A stretch of 64,000 bases of DNA from Gimesia sp. (GTDB lineage Bacteria; Planctomycetota; Planctomycetia; Planctomycetales; Planctomycetaceae), in contig NZ_JAVJSQ010000031.1 of assembly GCF_040219335.1 (NCBI RefSeq), forward strand, positions 372,001 to 436,000. Reading direction: 5' to 3'. The position numbers and the translations under genes were made by a program. A model generated the notes under the pieces. That model searched no databases, was not told the origin of the DNA, and saw only the letters and a list, made by a program, of their open reading frames with translations. Positions 38,039 through 47,407 of the stretch are shown here, one piece after another; positions within the stretch are counted from its first letter, which is position 1; every line of letters starts with the position of its first letter.

Positions 38039-41000
38039 ATGAAGCAACTTCTTCGAATCACCTTTGCCTGCCTGCTGCTGGTCTGCCTCGCCTGCTTTTC
38101 GACTTCCGCAGAAGAACCAGCTGCCAGCGCGACAGCAAAACCGCAGTTCTCCCCCGAACAGCTGGAGTTCTTCGAAAAATCAATCCGTCCCCTGCTCGCC
38201 GAACATTGTTATGAATGCCACAGCGGACAGGCCAAACGTCTCGAAGGGGGCCTGCGTCTCGATTCCCGTGCCCTGGTCATTAAAGGAGGCGATTCGGGTT
38301 CTTCGATTCAGCTTAAAACTCCCCACGACAGCTTGCTGCTGGAAGCGGTGCGTTATGAATCCTTTGAAATGCCCCCCAACTCACGATTAAAACAGCCACA
38401 GATTGACGCGCTGACCCGCTGGGTCGAAATGGGTCTCCCCTGGCCCGACGAGAAAACCCCCGAAGGCAATACACAGGCCGAAACCTTCGATCTCCAGCAG
38501 CGCCGCCAGACACACTGGGCCTGGAAAGACCTGAAGCCAGTCTCTCCCCCTGCCGTTCAAGATCAAGGGTGGTCTGACCATCCCGTCGATCAGTTCATCC
38601 TCGCCGGCCTGGAAGCAAAGGAGCTCGCTCCCGCCGCGGCCGCTGACAGACGAACTCTGCTCCGACGACTCTACTTCGACCTGATCGGCCTGCCTCCCAC
38701 TCCCGCGCAGATTGATGAATACCTGAACGACAAATCCCCCGATGCCACTGCGAAAGTAGTCGATCAGCTGCTCGCGTCCCCGCACTTTGGGGAACGCTGG
38801 GCCCGTCACTGGCTCGACCTGATGCGTTATGCTGAATCCCGGGGCCACGAGTTCGATAACGACGCCCCCAATGCCTGGCAGTACCGCGACTACGTGATCC
38901 GGTCTCTGAATTCCGATCTGCCCTATGATCAATTTGTCACCGAACACATCGCCGGCGACCTGTTACCCGAACCACGTCTGAACCCGGAGAGTGGTTTCAA
39001 CGAATCGGTCCTCGCAACCGCCTTCTGGTTCCTGGGCGAATGGGTGCACTCTCCGGTCGATATCCGCAAAGACGAGACCGATCGCTTCGACAATGCCATC
39101 GATGTCATGACCAAATCTTTCCTGGGCATGACCGTGGCCTGTGCCCGCTGTCACGATCACAAATTCGATGCCATCTCCACCCGCGACTATTACGCATTGT
39201 ACGGCTATCTGCAGAGCAGCAATTATCACCAGGTCCGCTTTGAATCGATGGAGCACAATCGTCTCATCGCCGCGAAGGCAGAACAGTTGCATCAGCGTCA
39301 GCAGGCCCTGTTCAAAACGAAACTCAAAGCCGCATTCCAGGACGAAGTCCAGAATTTCTCCCGTTATTACCAGCGTGCATCCGAACTGGCCCGGCAGAAA
39401 CCGTCTCCGGAAAGCGAACAGCAACTGCAGACACAGGCCACGAAACAGGAGCTCAATCCAGCGATCCTCAAACGCTGGGTCGCCTTCCTGCAGAACAACA
39501 AGACTGCGGAAGAGGAACTGAAGGCCGCCATCATGCTGGAGGCGGGCGCCCCCGCTTCACTGACTCCCGCCAGTCCCTTTGGACCGGGCAAACCGGAATC
39601 GCCCGAGCGGACGATTGTCAATTATGACACCTGTTCCCCCGATGACTTCATCGTTGACGGCTTCACCTTTGGACTGGCGCCGCGTCCCCGGGGAACGCTG
39701 CTGCTCGATCTCGACAGCAAAGCACAGTCGCTTAAAGTTCAGACTGAAGGTGCCGCGATCCGCGATCCCCTCTGGAACAATCTGGAAGACGTGAAAACGC
39801 CACAGATGATCCAGAAAAACAGACTGCGTTCCTATCCCCGTGCCGGCCGGACACTCCGAACTCCCACGTTCGAAGTCAAAGGTTCCGTCGCGTACCGCGT
39901 CAAAGGTTCCTGCTGGGTCTATGCCTGTGTTGATTCGCATCGCCTGCTCTTTGGGCCCCTGCACGGGTCCACTTTGAAAAAAGTTGACGCTGACAAAGCC
40001 GGAAAGCCTTTGTGGGTCTTCCATGATCTCTCCCGCTACAACGGACATCGGGTGCACCTCGAGTTCACGCCCATCGGCAAAGAGCCACTCGAAGTCTTCC
40101 AGGTGAAATATGCAGCCAAGTTCCCCGAACCCGATCTGACCTCGGTCAGTCTCCAGACGCCGCAGGTGCAACAGGCCTTCACAGACGCGTTCCAGGAATT
40201 CTGTGACACGACGGACAAACCTTCTTCGCAGACAACTGCATTGATCAACTGGATTCTCGCCCATCCCGACCTGTTCTCCGATCCGGAAGATTCCGACAGG
40301 AAAGCCCTGCAGCAGTCGATCCGCGATTATCAGTCCGAGCGCGATCAACTGCAGAAACAGATTCAAAACAAATCCCGCACCGCGATGGCCATCATGGATG
40401 GCAGTGCCGAGAACGACCACGTCCTGATTCGGGGCAGCCACCAGAATCAGGGCCCTGTTGTGGAACGTCGCTTCCTGGAAGCCCTCGAAGGAACTACTCC
40501 CCAGGTTACCGGCAGCGGACGTCTGGAACTGGCCCGGGAAATCAACGATCCCGCCAATCCGCTGACGCACCGCGTCATTATCAACCGTATCTGGGCACAT
40601 CTGTTCGGACGGGGAATCGTCCCCAGTGTCGATAACTTCGGCGTGTTGGGCGAGCGTCCTTCGCATCCGGAACTGCTTGACTTCCTGGCACTGAAATTCC
40701 TTGAGCAGGACCGTTCGATCAAACAGATGATCAAGTACCTGGTCCTCTCGAAAACTTACCAGCAGGCCAGCCAGACATCCCTGGATGCCGCCGAGATCGA
40801 TCCGGACAATGTCCTGCTTTACAAAATGCCGCTGAAGCGACTCGAAGGCGAAGCGATCCGCGATGCCCTGCTCAGCATCTCCGGAAGACTGCAGCCTGAG
40901 ATGTACGGTCCCTCGGTTCCCATCCACCTCACGAAGTTCATGGATGGACGCGGCAAGCCCCCTGTCAACGGCCCCCTGGATGGAGACGGCAGACGTTCCG

Positions 41001-41386
41001 TCTATATCCAGGTCCGTCGCAATTTTCTCTCGCCGATGATGCTCGCCTATGATACTCCCAGCCCCTTCAGCACGATGGGCCGCCGCAACGTCTCCAACGT
41101 TCCCGCCCAGGCTCTGATCATGATGAATGATCCGTTCGTGATCCAGCAGGCTCGCCTCTGGGGAGATCACATCGCCGAGAATCCCAAATTGACATCAGAT
41201 CAGGAACGCATCCGCTGGATGTATGAGTCGGCCCTGGGACGCCCACCGGCGCAGGCTGAGTTACAGGCCGCAGAGCAGTTCCTGCAGGCTCATCGAACGA
41301 CAAACCCGGCAGCACAACCCGCAGAAACCTGGGGCGAGCTGGGACATGTCATCTTTAATCTCAAAGAATTTATCTACGTCTTCTAA
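38039..41386 (+). CDS. Planctomycete cytochrome (PSCyt1) - DUF1549 - DUF1553 protein
   Basis: An 1115-residue exported protein (signal peptide about 1-24). It has an N-terminal PSCyt1 domain with C57-Y-E-C60-H61. The DUF1549 (PSCyt2) domain contains LLRRLYFDLIGLPPTP, FGERWARHWLDLMRYAES and a second heme-type motif C368-A-R-C371-H372 in CARCHDHKFD. After a variable middle, the C-terminal DUF1553 (PSD1) domain contains LTHRVIINRIWAHLFGRGIV, DNFGVLGERPSHPELLDFLA and NVPAQALIMMNDPFV. The family is a hallmark of planctomycetes and is usually paired with DUF1501; a role in redox-linked polysaccharide breakdown is often suggested but unproven. It is followed by DUF1501 copy two after 19 bases. Confidence 0.93.
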   Translation: MKQLLRITFACLLLVCLACFSTSAEEPAASATAKPQFSPEQLEFFEKSIRPLLAEHCYECHSGQAKRLEGGLRLDSRALVIKGGDSGSSIQLKTPHDSLLLEAVRYESFEMPPNSRLKQPQIDALTRWVEMGLPWPDEKTPEGNTQAETFDLQQRRQTHWAWKDLKPVSPPAVQDQGWSDHPVDQFILAGLEAKELAPAAAADRRTLLRRLYFDLIGLPPTPAQIDEYLNDKSPDATAKVVDQLLASPHFGERWARHWLDLMRYAESRGHEFDNDAPNAWQYRDYVIRSLNSDLPYDQFVTEHIAGDLLPEPRLNPESGFNESVLATAFWFLGEWVHSPVDIRKDETDRFDNAIDVMTKSFLGMTVACARCHDHKFDAISTRDYYALYGYLQSSNYHQVRFESMEHNRLIAAKAEQLHQRQQALFKTKLKAAFQDEVQNFSRYYQRASELARQKPSPESEQQLQTQATKQELNPAILKRWVAFLQNNKTAEEELKAAIMLEAGAPASLTPASPFGPGKPESPERTIVNYDTCSPDDFIVDGFTFGLAPRPRGTLLLDLDSKAQSLKVQTEGAAIRDPLWNNLEDVKTPQMIQKNRLRSYPRAGRTLRTPTFEVKGSVAYRVKGSCWVYACVDSHRLLFGPLHGSTLKKVDADKAGKPLWVFHDLSRYNGHRVHLEFTPIGKEPLEVFQVKYAAKFPEPDLTSVSLQTPQVQQAFTDAFQEFCDTTDKPSSQTTALINWILAHPDLFSDPEDSDRKALQQSIRDYQSERDQLQKQIQNKSRTAMAIMDGSAENDHVLIRGSHQNQGPVVERRFLEALEGTTPQVTGSGRLELAREINDPANPLTHRVIINRIWAHLFGRGIVPSVDNFGVLGERPSHPELLDFLALKFLEQDRSIKQMIKYLVLSKTYQQASQTSLDAAEIDPDNVLLYKMPLKRLEGEAIRDALLSISGRLQPEMYGPSVPIHLTKFMDGRGKPPVNGPLDGDGRRSVYIQVRRNFLSPMMLAYDTPSPFSTMGRRNVSNVPAQALIMMNDPFVIQQARLWGDHIAENPKLTSDQERIRWMYESALGRPPAQAELQAAEQFLQAHRTTNPAAQPAETWGELGHVIFNLKEFIYVF

Positions 41387-41405
41387 TAGCAGGAAAGTCG
41401 GCAGC

Positions 41406-42815
41406 ATGCATTGTGGCCAGTTTCGATACCAGTTCAATCGCCGTCAAATGCTCCAGCAGTGCGCGAACGGCTTCGGCGCCGCCGCCCTGACGGCCCTGCT
41501 GCAGGACCGCGCGTTCTCCGGAGTGACAGCGGAGAGAACCCACTTTCCTGCCAAAGCGAAAAACGTCATCTTCCTCTACATGGACGGCGGACCTTCGCAG
41601 GTCGACACCTTCGACCCCAAACCAATGCTCTCCAAATACAATGGCAAAAGCCCGGGCGATTTTTTCAAAGTCGAAGACACCCAGTTCGATAACGTCGGAA
41701 AGGTGCTGGAGAGTCCCTGGAAATTCAAACCCTACGGCGAAAGCGGGATTCCTGTCAGCGATCTCTTCCCCGAGGTCGGTTCCTGTATTGATGACATCGC
41801 CGTCATTCGCTCAGTTGTCTCGAACTTTCCCGAACATACTTTCGCCAATTACTTCCTGCACACGGGTAGTGGGCTGCAGGGACGTCCCAGTATGGGTGCC
41901 TGGGTCAACTACGGTCTGGGCAGCGAATGCCAGAACCTGCCCGGCTTTGTGGTCATCAACGGCGGACTGATTCCTCCCGGCGGTCTCGACTGCTTCAACA
42001 GCGGTTTTCTCCCCGCCAGCTTCCAGGGTTCGGTCTTCAAGCCGGGAGGCAGCGGTATTGCCAACGTGGAACGCCAGGAAAAGACCAGCCGCACCCAGGT
42101 GGAAAAGCTGAAACTGATGCAGCAGCTGGACCGGTTCAAACAACAGGAGACCGGCAGGCACGACGAAATTGACTCCGCGATCACCAACTATGAACTCGCC
42201 TATAAAATGCAGATGGCGATTCCCGAACTGATGTCGTTCGAGAGCGAAAGCAAGCCGACACTCGAACTCTACGGATTCAATGAGGAATACGAGCCCACAC
42301 GCACTTTCGCTGCCGAGTGTCTGCTTGCACGCCGGCTGGTCGAACGGGGCGTGCGGTTCGTCGAACTGACCTGTCCCAACGTGAAAGGGGACCGCTGGGA
42401 TCAGCACAGCAATCTGAAACTCCATCACGCTAACAATGCCCGGGCAGTCGACCAGCCCATCGCGGGGCTGCTCAAAGATCTCAAACAGCGCGGGCTGCTC
42501 GATTCCACGCTGGTCATCTGGGGAGGTGAATTCGGTCGCACTCCCTTTGCCCAGGGAACCAACGGTCGCGATCACAATCCGTTCGGTTTTACCATGTGGA
42601 TGGCCGGCGGAGGTGTCAAAGGGGGCACCACTTACGGGACGACCGATGAATGGGGCTATAAAGTTGTCGAAAATCGCGTTGAGATCCACGACATCCATGC
42701 CACGATGCTGCACCTGCTCGGACTGGATCATACCAGATCCACGTTCCGCTTCGGTGGACGGGATATGCGTCTGACCGACGTCCATGGACACGTCGTGCAC
42801 GATGTCATTGCCTGA
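41406..42815 (+). CDS. DUF1501 protein (second copy)
   Basis: A 469-residue DUF1501 protein. The N-terminal NRRQMLQQCANGFGAAALTALL is a Tat-type signal. Typical elements are LYMDGGPSQVDTFDPKP, LVIWGGEFGRTP and RDHNPFGFTMWMAGGGVKGG, and the protein ends with a helix containing HATMLHLLGLDH, as usual. The frame is open to 41223 inside the preceding gene, but the ATG at 41406, 19 bases after the PSD1 stop, gives the complete signal and is chosen. It diverges strongly from the DUF1501 copy at 36477, so it is a paralogue rather than a recent duplicate. Very likely co-transcribed with the PSCyt1/PSD1 gene. Confidence 0.9.
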   Translation: MHCGQFRYQFNRRQMLQQCANGFGAAALTALLQDRAFSGVTAERTHFPAKAKNVIFLYMDGGPSQVDTFDPKPMLSKYNGKSPGDFFKVEDTQFDNVGKVLESPWKFKPYGESGIPVSDLFPEVGSCIDDIAVIRSVVSNFPEHTFANYFLHTGSGLQGRPSMGAWVNYGLGSECQNLPGFVVINGGLIPPGGLDCFNSGFLPASFQGSVFKPGGSGIANVERQEKTSRTQVEKLKLMQQLDRFKQQETGRHDEIDSAITNYELAYKMQMAIPELMSFESESKPTLELYGFNEEYEPTRTFAAECLLARRLVERGVRFVELTCPNVKGDRWDQHSNLKLHHANNARAVDQPIAGLLKDLKQRGLLDSTLVIWGGEFGRTPFAQGTNGRDHNPFGFTMWMAGGGVKGGTTYGTTDEWGYKVVENRVEIHDIHATMLHLLGLDHTRSTFRFGGRDMRLTDVHGHVVHDVIA

Positions 42816-42861
42816 GAGAGTTGAAACAATCTAATCTGAATCCGTTTCGAAAGGCACTCCG

Positions 42862-44133
42862 ATGAAACAGTTCCTGCGCCCGTTCTGTTCGACCCTGCTT
42901 CTGCTCTGTATCACATTCTCTGAAACATCTGCTGAAGACTGGCCCGCCTTTCGTGGTCCCCGGGGAAACGGCATTTCACAGGAAACGAAAGGCCCCCTCA
43001 AATGGAGTCAAACCGAGAACATTCTCTGGAAAGTGCCACTGCCTGCAGCGGGTAACAGCAGCCCCATCGTCTCCAACGGACGCGTATTCATTACCTGTGC
43101 AGAGAATGAAGGTCGCCAGCGGAGCCTCTACTGTTTCGACCGCAAGAACGGCAAGCAGCTCTGGATGCGGACCGTCAACTTTGACAAGGTGAAGCCCACC
43201 CACAAAACCAATAATTACTGCGGTTCGACTCCCGTCGCGAATGGCAAACGCGTCGTGGTCTGGCACAGTTCAGCCGGTCTGTACTGTTACGACTTTGACG
43301 GCAACGAGGTCTGGCACCGCGATCTGGGTGAGTTCGATCACATGTGGGGCTACGGTGTCTCTCCGATCCTGCATGAAGGAAAAATCATTCTGCACTGTGG
43401 TCCCGGAAAGCGGGTCTTCATGACCGCGATTGATCTGGAGAGTGGCAAAACGATCTGGGAAACCGATGAACCCGTCGAAAATAACGGCGAGCGAAATAAC
43501 GATCGCAAATACATGGGTTCCTGGAGCACCCCCGTGATTGCGCGAATCAATGATCGCAGCCTGATCATCTGCAGCATGTCACTCCGCGTGAACGCCTATG
43601 ATCCCGAAACGGGTGAGATCGTCTGGAGCTGTTCCGGACTCCGGGGACAGAAAGGGGACTTATGCTATACTTCTCCCCTGCTGGCAGATCAGATCTGCGT
43701 CGCCATGGGTGGCTTCAACGGACCTGCGATCGGCTTTCGCATGCAGGGGACGGGTGACATTACTGAGTCCGCCCGGCTCTGGCGTAAGGAGCCGAATCCG
43801 CAACGCATCTCCACAGGCGTGTTTACTGCAGGCCACATCTTCATGGCCAACGCCGGACCGAATATTGTGCAATGCATCAATCCGCAAACCGGCGAGATTG
43901 TCTGGCAGGAACGTTCCGGTGGTGCCGCCTGCTGGGGATCTCTGATCCTGGCTGACGGCCACCTGTTCGTCACCGACCAACAGGGAACAACGCATGTCTT
44001 CAAGCCGAACACGGAACGCTTTGAAACGGTCGCTCAGAACAAACTGGGCGAACGCAGCAATTCTACGCCCGCGTTCTCGGACGGGCAGATCTTCATCCGT
44101 ACGTTCCAGCATCTCTATTGTATCGGCAACTGA
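42862..44133 (+). CDS. Exported PQQ-like beta-propeller protein
   Basis: A 423-residue protein with a signal peptide (about 1-24) and a repeated-blade propeller. It opens with WPAFRGPRGNGIS, the usual start of planctomycete PQQ-like proteins. Blades contain the tryptophan-docking pattern, for example YCFDRKNGKQLWMR, YDPETGEIVWSC and INPQTGEIVWQE. No dehydrogenase active site is evident, so a BamB-like scaffold or a binding protein is as likely as a quinoprotein enzyme. It lies 46 bases after the second DUF1501 gene in the same direction and probably ends that transcription unit. Confidence 0.82.
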   Translation: MKQFLRPFCSTLLLLCITFSETSAEDWPAFRGPRGNGISQETKGPLKWSQTENILWKVPLPAAGNSSPIVSNGRVFITCAENEGRQRSLYCFDRKNGKQLWMRTVNFDKVKPTHKTNNYCGSTPVANGKRVVVWHSSAGLYCYDFDGNEVWHRDLGEFDHMWGYGVSPILHEGKIILHCGPGKRVFMTAIDLESGKTIWETDEPVENNGERNNDRKYMGSWSTPVIARINDRSLIICSMSLRVNAYDPETGEIVWSCSGLRGQKGDLCYTSPLLADQICVAMGGFNGPAIGFRMQGTGDITESARLWRKEPNPQRISTGVFTAGHIFMANAGPNIVQCINPQTGEIVWQERSGGAACWGSLILADGHLFVTDQQGTTHVFKPNTERFETVAQNKLGERSNSTPAFSDGQIFIRTFQHLYCIGN

Positions 44134-44152
44134 AGCAGCAGCGAGCGGCTGA

Positions 44153-45031
44153 TTACCAGAGCTCGATTTCCAGTTCGAGATCGACGCCGAACTTTTCAGA
44201 CACGGTATTCTGTGCGAGGTTAATCAGATCGAGCACATTCTCCGTCGTCGCACTTTCATCATTGATGATAAAGTTCGCGTGACGGTCGCTGATTTCGGCT
44301 CCCCCGATGCGGGTCCCTTTGAGGCCCGCCTGTTCAATCAGAGCCCCGGCGTGCATCCCACGTGGATTTTTGAAGATACAGCCCGCAGACTGGTGGGTGA
44401 GAGGCTGGTTGGCCTTCTTCATGATCCAGTTCTTTTTCATGCGTTCAGTCAGCTCATCTGCGTCAGCCTGCTGCAACTCGAAGGTCGCCTCCAGAATCGC
44501 CAGTTCATTGATGCTGCTTTCCCGGTAGCTGAAGCTGAGTTCATCCGCTGTCCGCACGAACTTCTCACCCCGGGCGGTCAGCACAGATACGGATTTGGCG
44601 AACTGGCCGATGTCACCGTTGTGACCGCCGGCATTGCCGTGCAGTGCACCACCAACCGTACCGGGAATCCCCACCAGCCCTTCCAGGCCGGCCAGTCCCT
44701 CTTTGACGGTCTGTGAAACCAGGTTCGAGAGCAGCGCCCCCGCTCCCGAGGTGACGGTTGTCCCCTCGATGCTGATCTGGGCGAATTCCTGATCATGAAT
44801 ACGGATGACGGCACCTTGTACGCCGGAATCCTTGATCAGAATATTGGATCCGCCCCCAAAGACGCGTACAGGAATTTCATTTTCTGCACAGCATTTGACG
44901 ACCGCCTGCAGTTCATCTGCGTTCCGTGGCTCCAGAAAGAACTGGGCCGGACCGCCGATTTTGAACCACGAGTATTTCGCCAGGGGTTCGGAATGTTTAA
45001 GAATGTCTTTGAAGTCTTCGATTGAACTCAT
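44153..45031 (-). CDS. murB: UDP-N-acetylenolpyruvoylglucosamine reductase
   Basis: MurB reduces UDP-GlcNAc-enolpyruvate to UDP-MurNAc with NADPH and FAD. FAD-binding landmarks are visible: SWFKIGGPAQF, RVFGGGSNILI and LVGIPGTVGGALHGNAGGHN. The substrate loop FSYRESS and C-terminal GTRIGGAEISDRHANFI are also present. At the proton-donor position the sequence is AGCIFKNP, so C218 takes the place of the usual Ser. Length (292) fits the shorter type II class. The start at 45031 overlaps the end of murC by 35 bases, so translation is probably coupled. Confidence 0.93.
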   Translation of the reverse strand: MSSIEDFKDILKHSEPLAKYSWFKIGGPAQFFLEPRNADELQAVVKCCAENEIPVRVFGGGSNILIKDSGVQGAVIRIHDQEFAQISIEGTTVTSGAGALLSNLVSQTVKEGLAGLEGLVGIPGTVGGALHGNAGGHNGDIGQFAKSVSVLTARGEKFVRTADELSFSYRESSINELAILEATFELQQADADELTERMKKNWIMKKANQPLTHQSAGCIFKNPRGMHAGALIEQAGLKGTRIGGAEISDRHANFIINDESATTENVLDLINLAQNTVSEKFGVDLELEIELW

Positions 45032-46448
45032 GATGGATCCGATTTATTTCGCCAGCACCCATAGTTATGATGATATCACCAGATTGAGCCTCAGTCTCTA
45101 AAGTTGAGACGATCTGGTCAAGGGAACTGCCGAATCTGACCGCAGCATTATGCAGAAGAATTCGCTGAACAAGCTCTTTGGACGTATCAACGGGCTCCGT
45201 TCCCAGCTTTTCCCGGGCTGCATACACCGGAGCAATCAGTACTTCGTCCGCCAGTCGAAAACTGCGGGAGTAAGAATCCATCATGGCCTGCGTCCGCGAG
45301 ACCTGATGCGGTTCATAAACACACCAGACCTTGCGATCCGGATATTCCTGTCTCAACAGGTTGAGTGTGGCCTGAATCGCCGTTGGATGGTGTGCATAAT
45401 CGTCGATCAGCGTGATGCCCTTATAAGAGCCTCTCTGCTCGTAGCGACGACGAATCCCCGGAAACTGGTAGATTCCTTCGCGAATGTCTTCGGCAGGGAC
45501 TCCCGCCGAGTGACAGAGAATCGCGGCGACCATCGCGTTACTCACATTGTGGCGGCCCCGTTTCTGCAGGGAAATCTCGGAAAAGTACTCACCCTTGTAG
45601 AACATTCGGAAACGCTGACCGTAGGTAGTCTGCTTGATGTCTGTGGCCCACCAGTCTGCTTCCTCTTCCAGTGAAAACGTTGCGATTTTTGCCAGACAGG
45701 CTGTGCGAATTTCCACGGCGCCGCGACAGGCTGCCGGCATGATCAATGTTCCGTCAGCCGGAATCCGGGCTACGAACTCAGCATACGCGGAGGTCATATC
45801 ATCCTGATTCTTAAAGTAATCGAAATGATCGGGCTCAATGTTGGTAATGGCTGCATAATAGGGGTAGAGATTCAGAAAACTCCGCTGGTATTCACAGCTT
45901 TCCGCTACAAATAAAGGACCTGCTCCTGCCCAGCCATTCAGGTTCTGGTTACAGAGTTCGGCTCCAATTACGGCCGAAGGAGAAACGCCGGCATTCTCCA
46001 GTACAAATGCCGTCAGTGCGGTAGTGGTGCTTTTTCCGTGGGTTCCTGCGATACAGACGCCCTGCTTCTGCCGCATCAGGTTGCCCAGCATCTGTGTGTA
46101 GGAGAGCTGGGGAATTCCCATGCGCTGCGCGAAACGCCGTTCGGGGTTTGCCAGTCCGATCGCCGGGCTGTAGATCAGCACGTTGGTCCCTTCCGGAACG
46201 AAACGTTTGTCATGCCCCTGATGGACCCGGTAGCCGCCTGCCTGTAAGGCCTGATCTGTCGGCAGCGCAGGACTCATATCCGAGCCGGTTACGCGGCAAC
46301 CGGCGCTGGCCAGGTATTCCGCGAGTGCTTTCATCCCGGATCCACAAATGCCGACCAGGTGCGCAGAGGCAGGTAATCCGGCAGAGTCGAGCCGAAAATC
46401 CTGATTCAAGATTCCCTGTTGATGCGTATTCGTTTTTGACAGGATCAT
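44997..46448 (-). CDS. murC: UDP-N-acetylmuramate-L-alanine ligase
   Basis: MurC adds L-alanine to UDP-MurNAc, the first step of the stem peptide, in the cytoplasm. It has the N-terminal dinucleotide-like fold (HLVGICGSGMKALAEYL), the ATP loop GTHGKSTTTA near residue 132, a central EPDHFDYFKN motif, and the C-terminal domain with LIDDYAHHPTAI. The frame runs to a GTG at 46532, but the ATG at 46448 has AAGG six bases upstream and gives 483 residues, near the family norm; it is preferred. It forms an overlapping pair with murB. Together these show that the organism makes peptidoglycan precursors. Confidence 0.94.
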   Translation of the reverse strand: MILSKTNTHQQGILNQDFRLDSAGLPASAHLVGICGSGMKALAEYLASAGCRVTGSDMSPALPTDQALQAGGYRVHQGHDKRFVPEGTNVLIYSPAIGLANPERRFAQRMGIPQLSYTQMLGNLMRQKQGVCIAGTHGKSTTTALTAFVLENAGVSPSAVIGAELCNQNLNGWAGAGPLFVAESCEYQRSFLNLYPYYAAITNIEPDHFDYFKNQDDMTSAYAEFVARIPADGTLIMPAACRGAVEIRTACLAKIATFSLEEEADWWATDIKQTTYGQRFRMFYKGEYFSEISLQKRGRHNVSNAMVAAILCHSAGVPAEDIREGIYQFPGIRRRYEQRGSYKGITLIDDYAHHPTAIQATLNLLRQEYPDRKVWCVYEPHQVSRTQAMMDSYSRSFRLADEVLIAPVYAAREKLGTEPVDTSKELVQRILLHNAAVRFGSSLDQIVSTLETEAQSGDIIITMGAGEINRIHHEFNRRLQRHS

Positions 46449-46872
46449 AGTCGCCTTAATGTCTATCTGAGGCCCCGACAGGTTATTCCCGCTGGCATCA
46501 GTACCGGCGGGTCTTGATTTCGGTAGAATCACTCCGAAATCCCACGACTCTCTCTATCGGGAATCACTGCGTGTGGAATCCATTGGTTATGACATTTGTT
46601 TCGACTGGATAAACATTATCGAATAACAGGATCCTGTTGCATCAAGCCGGTCATCTGGAGAAACTTGAGAAGATAGACAGCTATAGCTGGGTTTTACTGA
46701 AATCCGTTTCATTTCCCTGATTTCTGCACAATTTTTCCAGGATCTTATAATTCTTTACCGGCTGCGATACAATGCATTATGCCTCGAAATGGATTCTGTC
46801 TGAAGAGCAATTTCCAGGTCCGCAATCTCGACCGTCTGCTGTTCAACAGAATATCCCTGAAAGGAGTTACCA
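46449..46872. other. Divergent intergenic region between murC and the TPR-like gene
   Basis: 424 bases. A TATAAT element at 46746-46751 with a weak TTCTGC 18 bases upstream could be the promoter of the plus-strand set starting at 46873. The strong AAAGGAG before 46873 marks that gene's start. Nothing else with coding or RNA character is seen. Confidence 0.4.
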
Positions 46873-47334
46873 ATGCAGAGCCCCGCTTTTGATCCGCAAC
46901 AGGCCCATCGACATTTTGCAGCGAGCTGTTTCAATAAAACCTGGGATTATCTGGACAAGGCAGATCGCACCGCTGCTGAAAATCTGGCCATGATTTCTGC
47001 CTGCCACGCTTCGCACTGGCACTGGGCACAATACGAGGAACATACGCCAGAGAACATTTCGATCGCGTACTGGCAGCTGGCCCGGGTCTATGCGGTCACC
47101 AATCAGCCCAGTAATGCGTTCAGCTACGCCATGCTCTGCCTGAAAGTCACGCAGGACAAACATCTTAAGCCGTTTTGCCTGGCCTACGCCTACGAAGCCC
47201 TGGCCCGGGCTGCTTCCGTCGCCAATAAGCCCGAAGAAGTGGAAACATACAAACAACAGGCAAAAAATATTGCGGAATCGGACCTCGAAGGAGATGAAAA
47301 ACAGCAATTGCTGGATGATCTGAATACAATATAA
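46873..47334 (+). CDS. Small helical (TPR-like) protein
   Basis: A 153-residue cytoplasmic protein made of amphipathic helices, with an aromatic stretch ASHWHWAQY and spacing like tetratricopeptide repeats (SIAYWQLARVYAVTNQPSNA, CLAYAYEALARAASVANK). It has no signal peptide or catalytic motif. The start is well supported by AAAGGAG seven bases before the ATG. It is upstream of the vWA gene by 73 bases in the same direction and may be the first gene of that unit. Function unknown; a scaffold or partner-binding role is suggested by the fold only. Confidence 0.75.
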   Translation: MQSPAFDPQQAHRHFAASCFNKTWDYLDKADRTAAENLAMISACHASHWHWAQYEEHTPENISIAYWQLARVYAVTNQPSNAFSYAMLCLKVTQDKHLKPFCLAYAYEALARAASVANKPEEVETYKQQAKNIAESDLEGDEKQQLLDDLNTI

Positions 47335-47407
47335 ACAGAGAAGCCCTCTCTCTCGTGAGGATCTCAGCAGACACGTCCTATTGTTTTTCCATTCTTAGAC
47401 AGCACTT

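Noticed and set aside
39557-41170. 537-codon minus-strand frame opposite PSD1
   Set aside because: The plus strand carries the DUF1553 domain; the mirror frame has no features.
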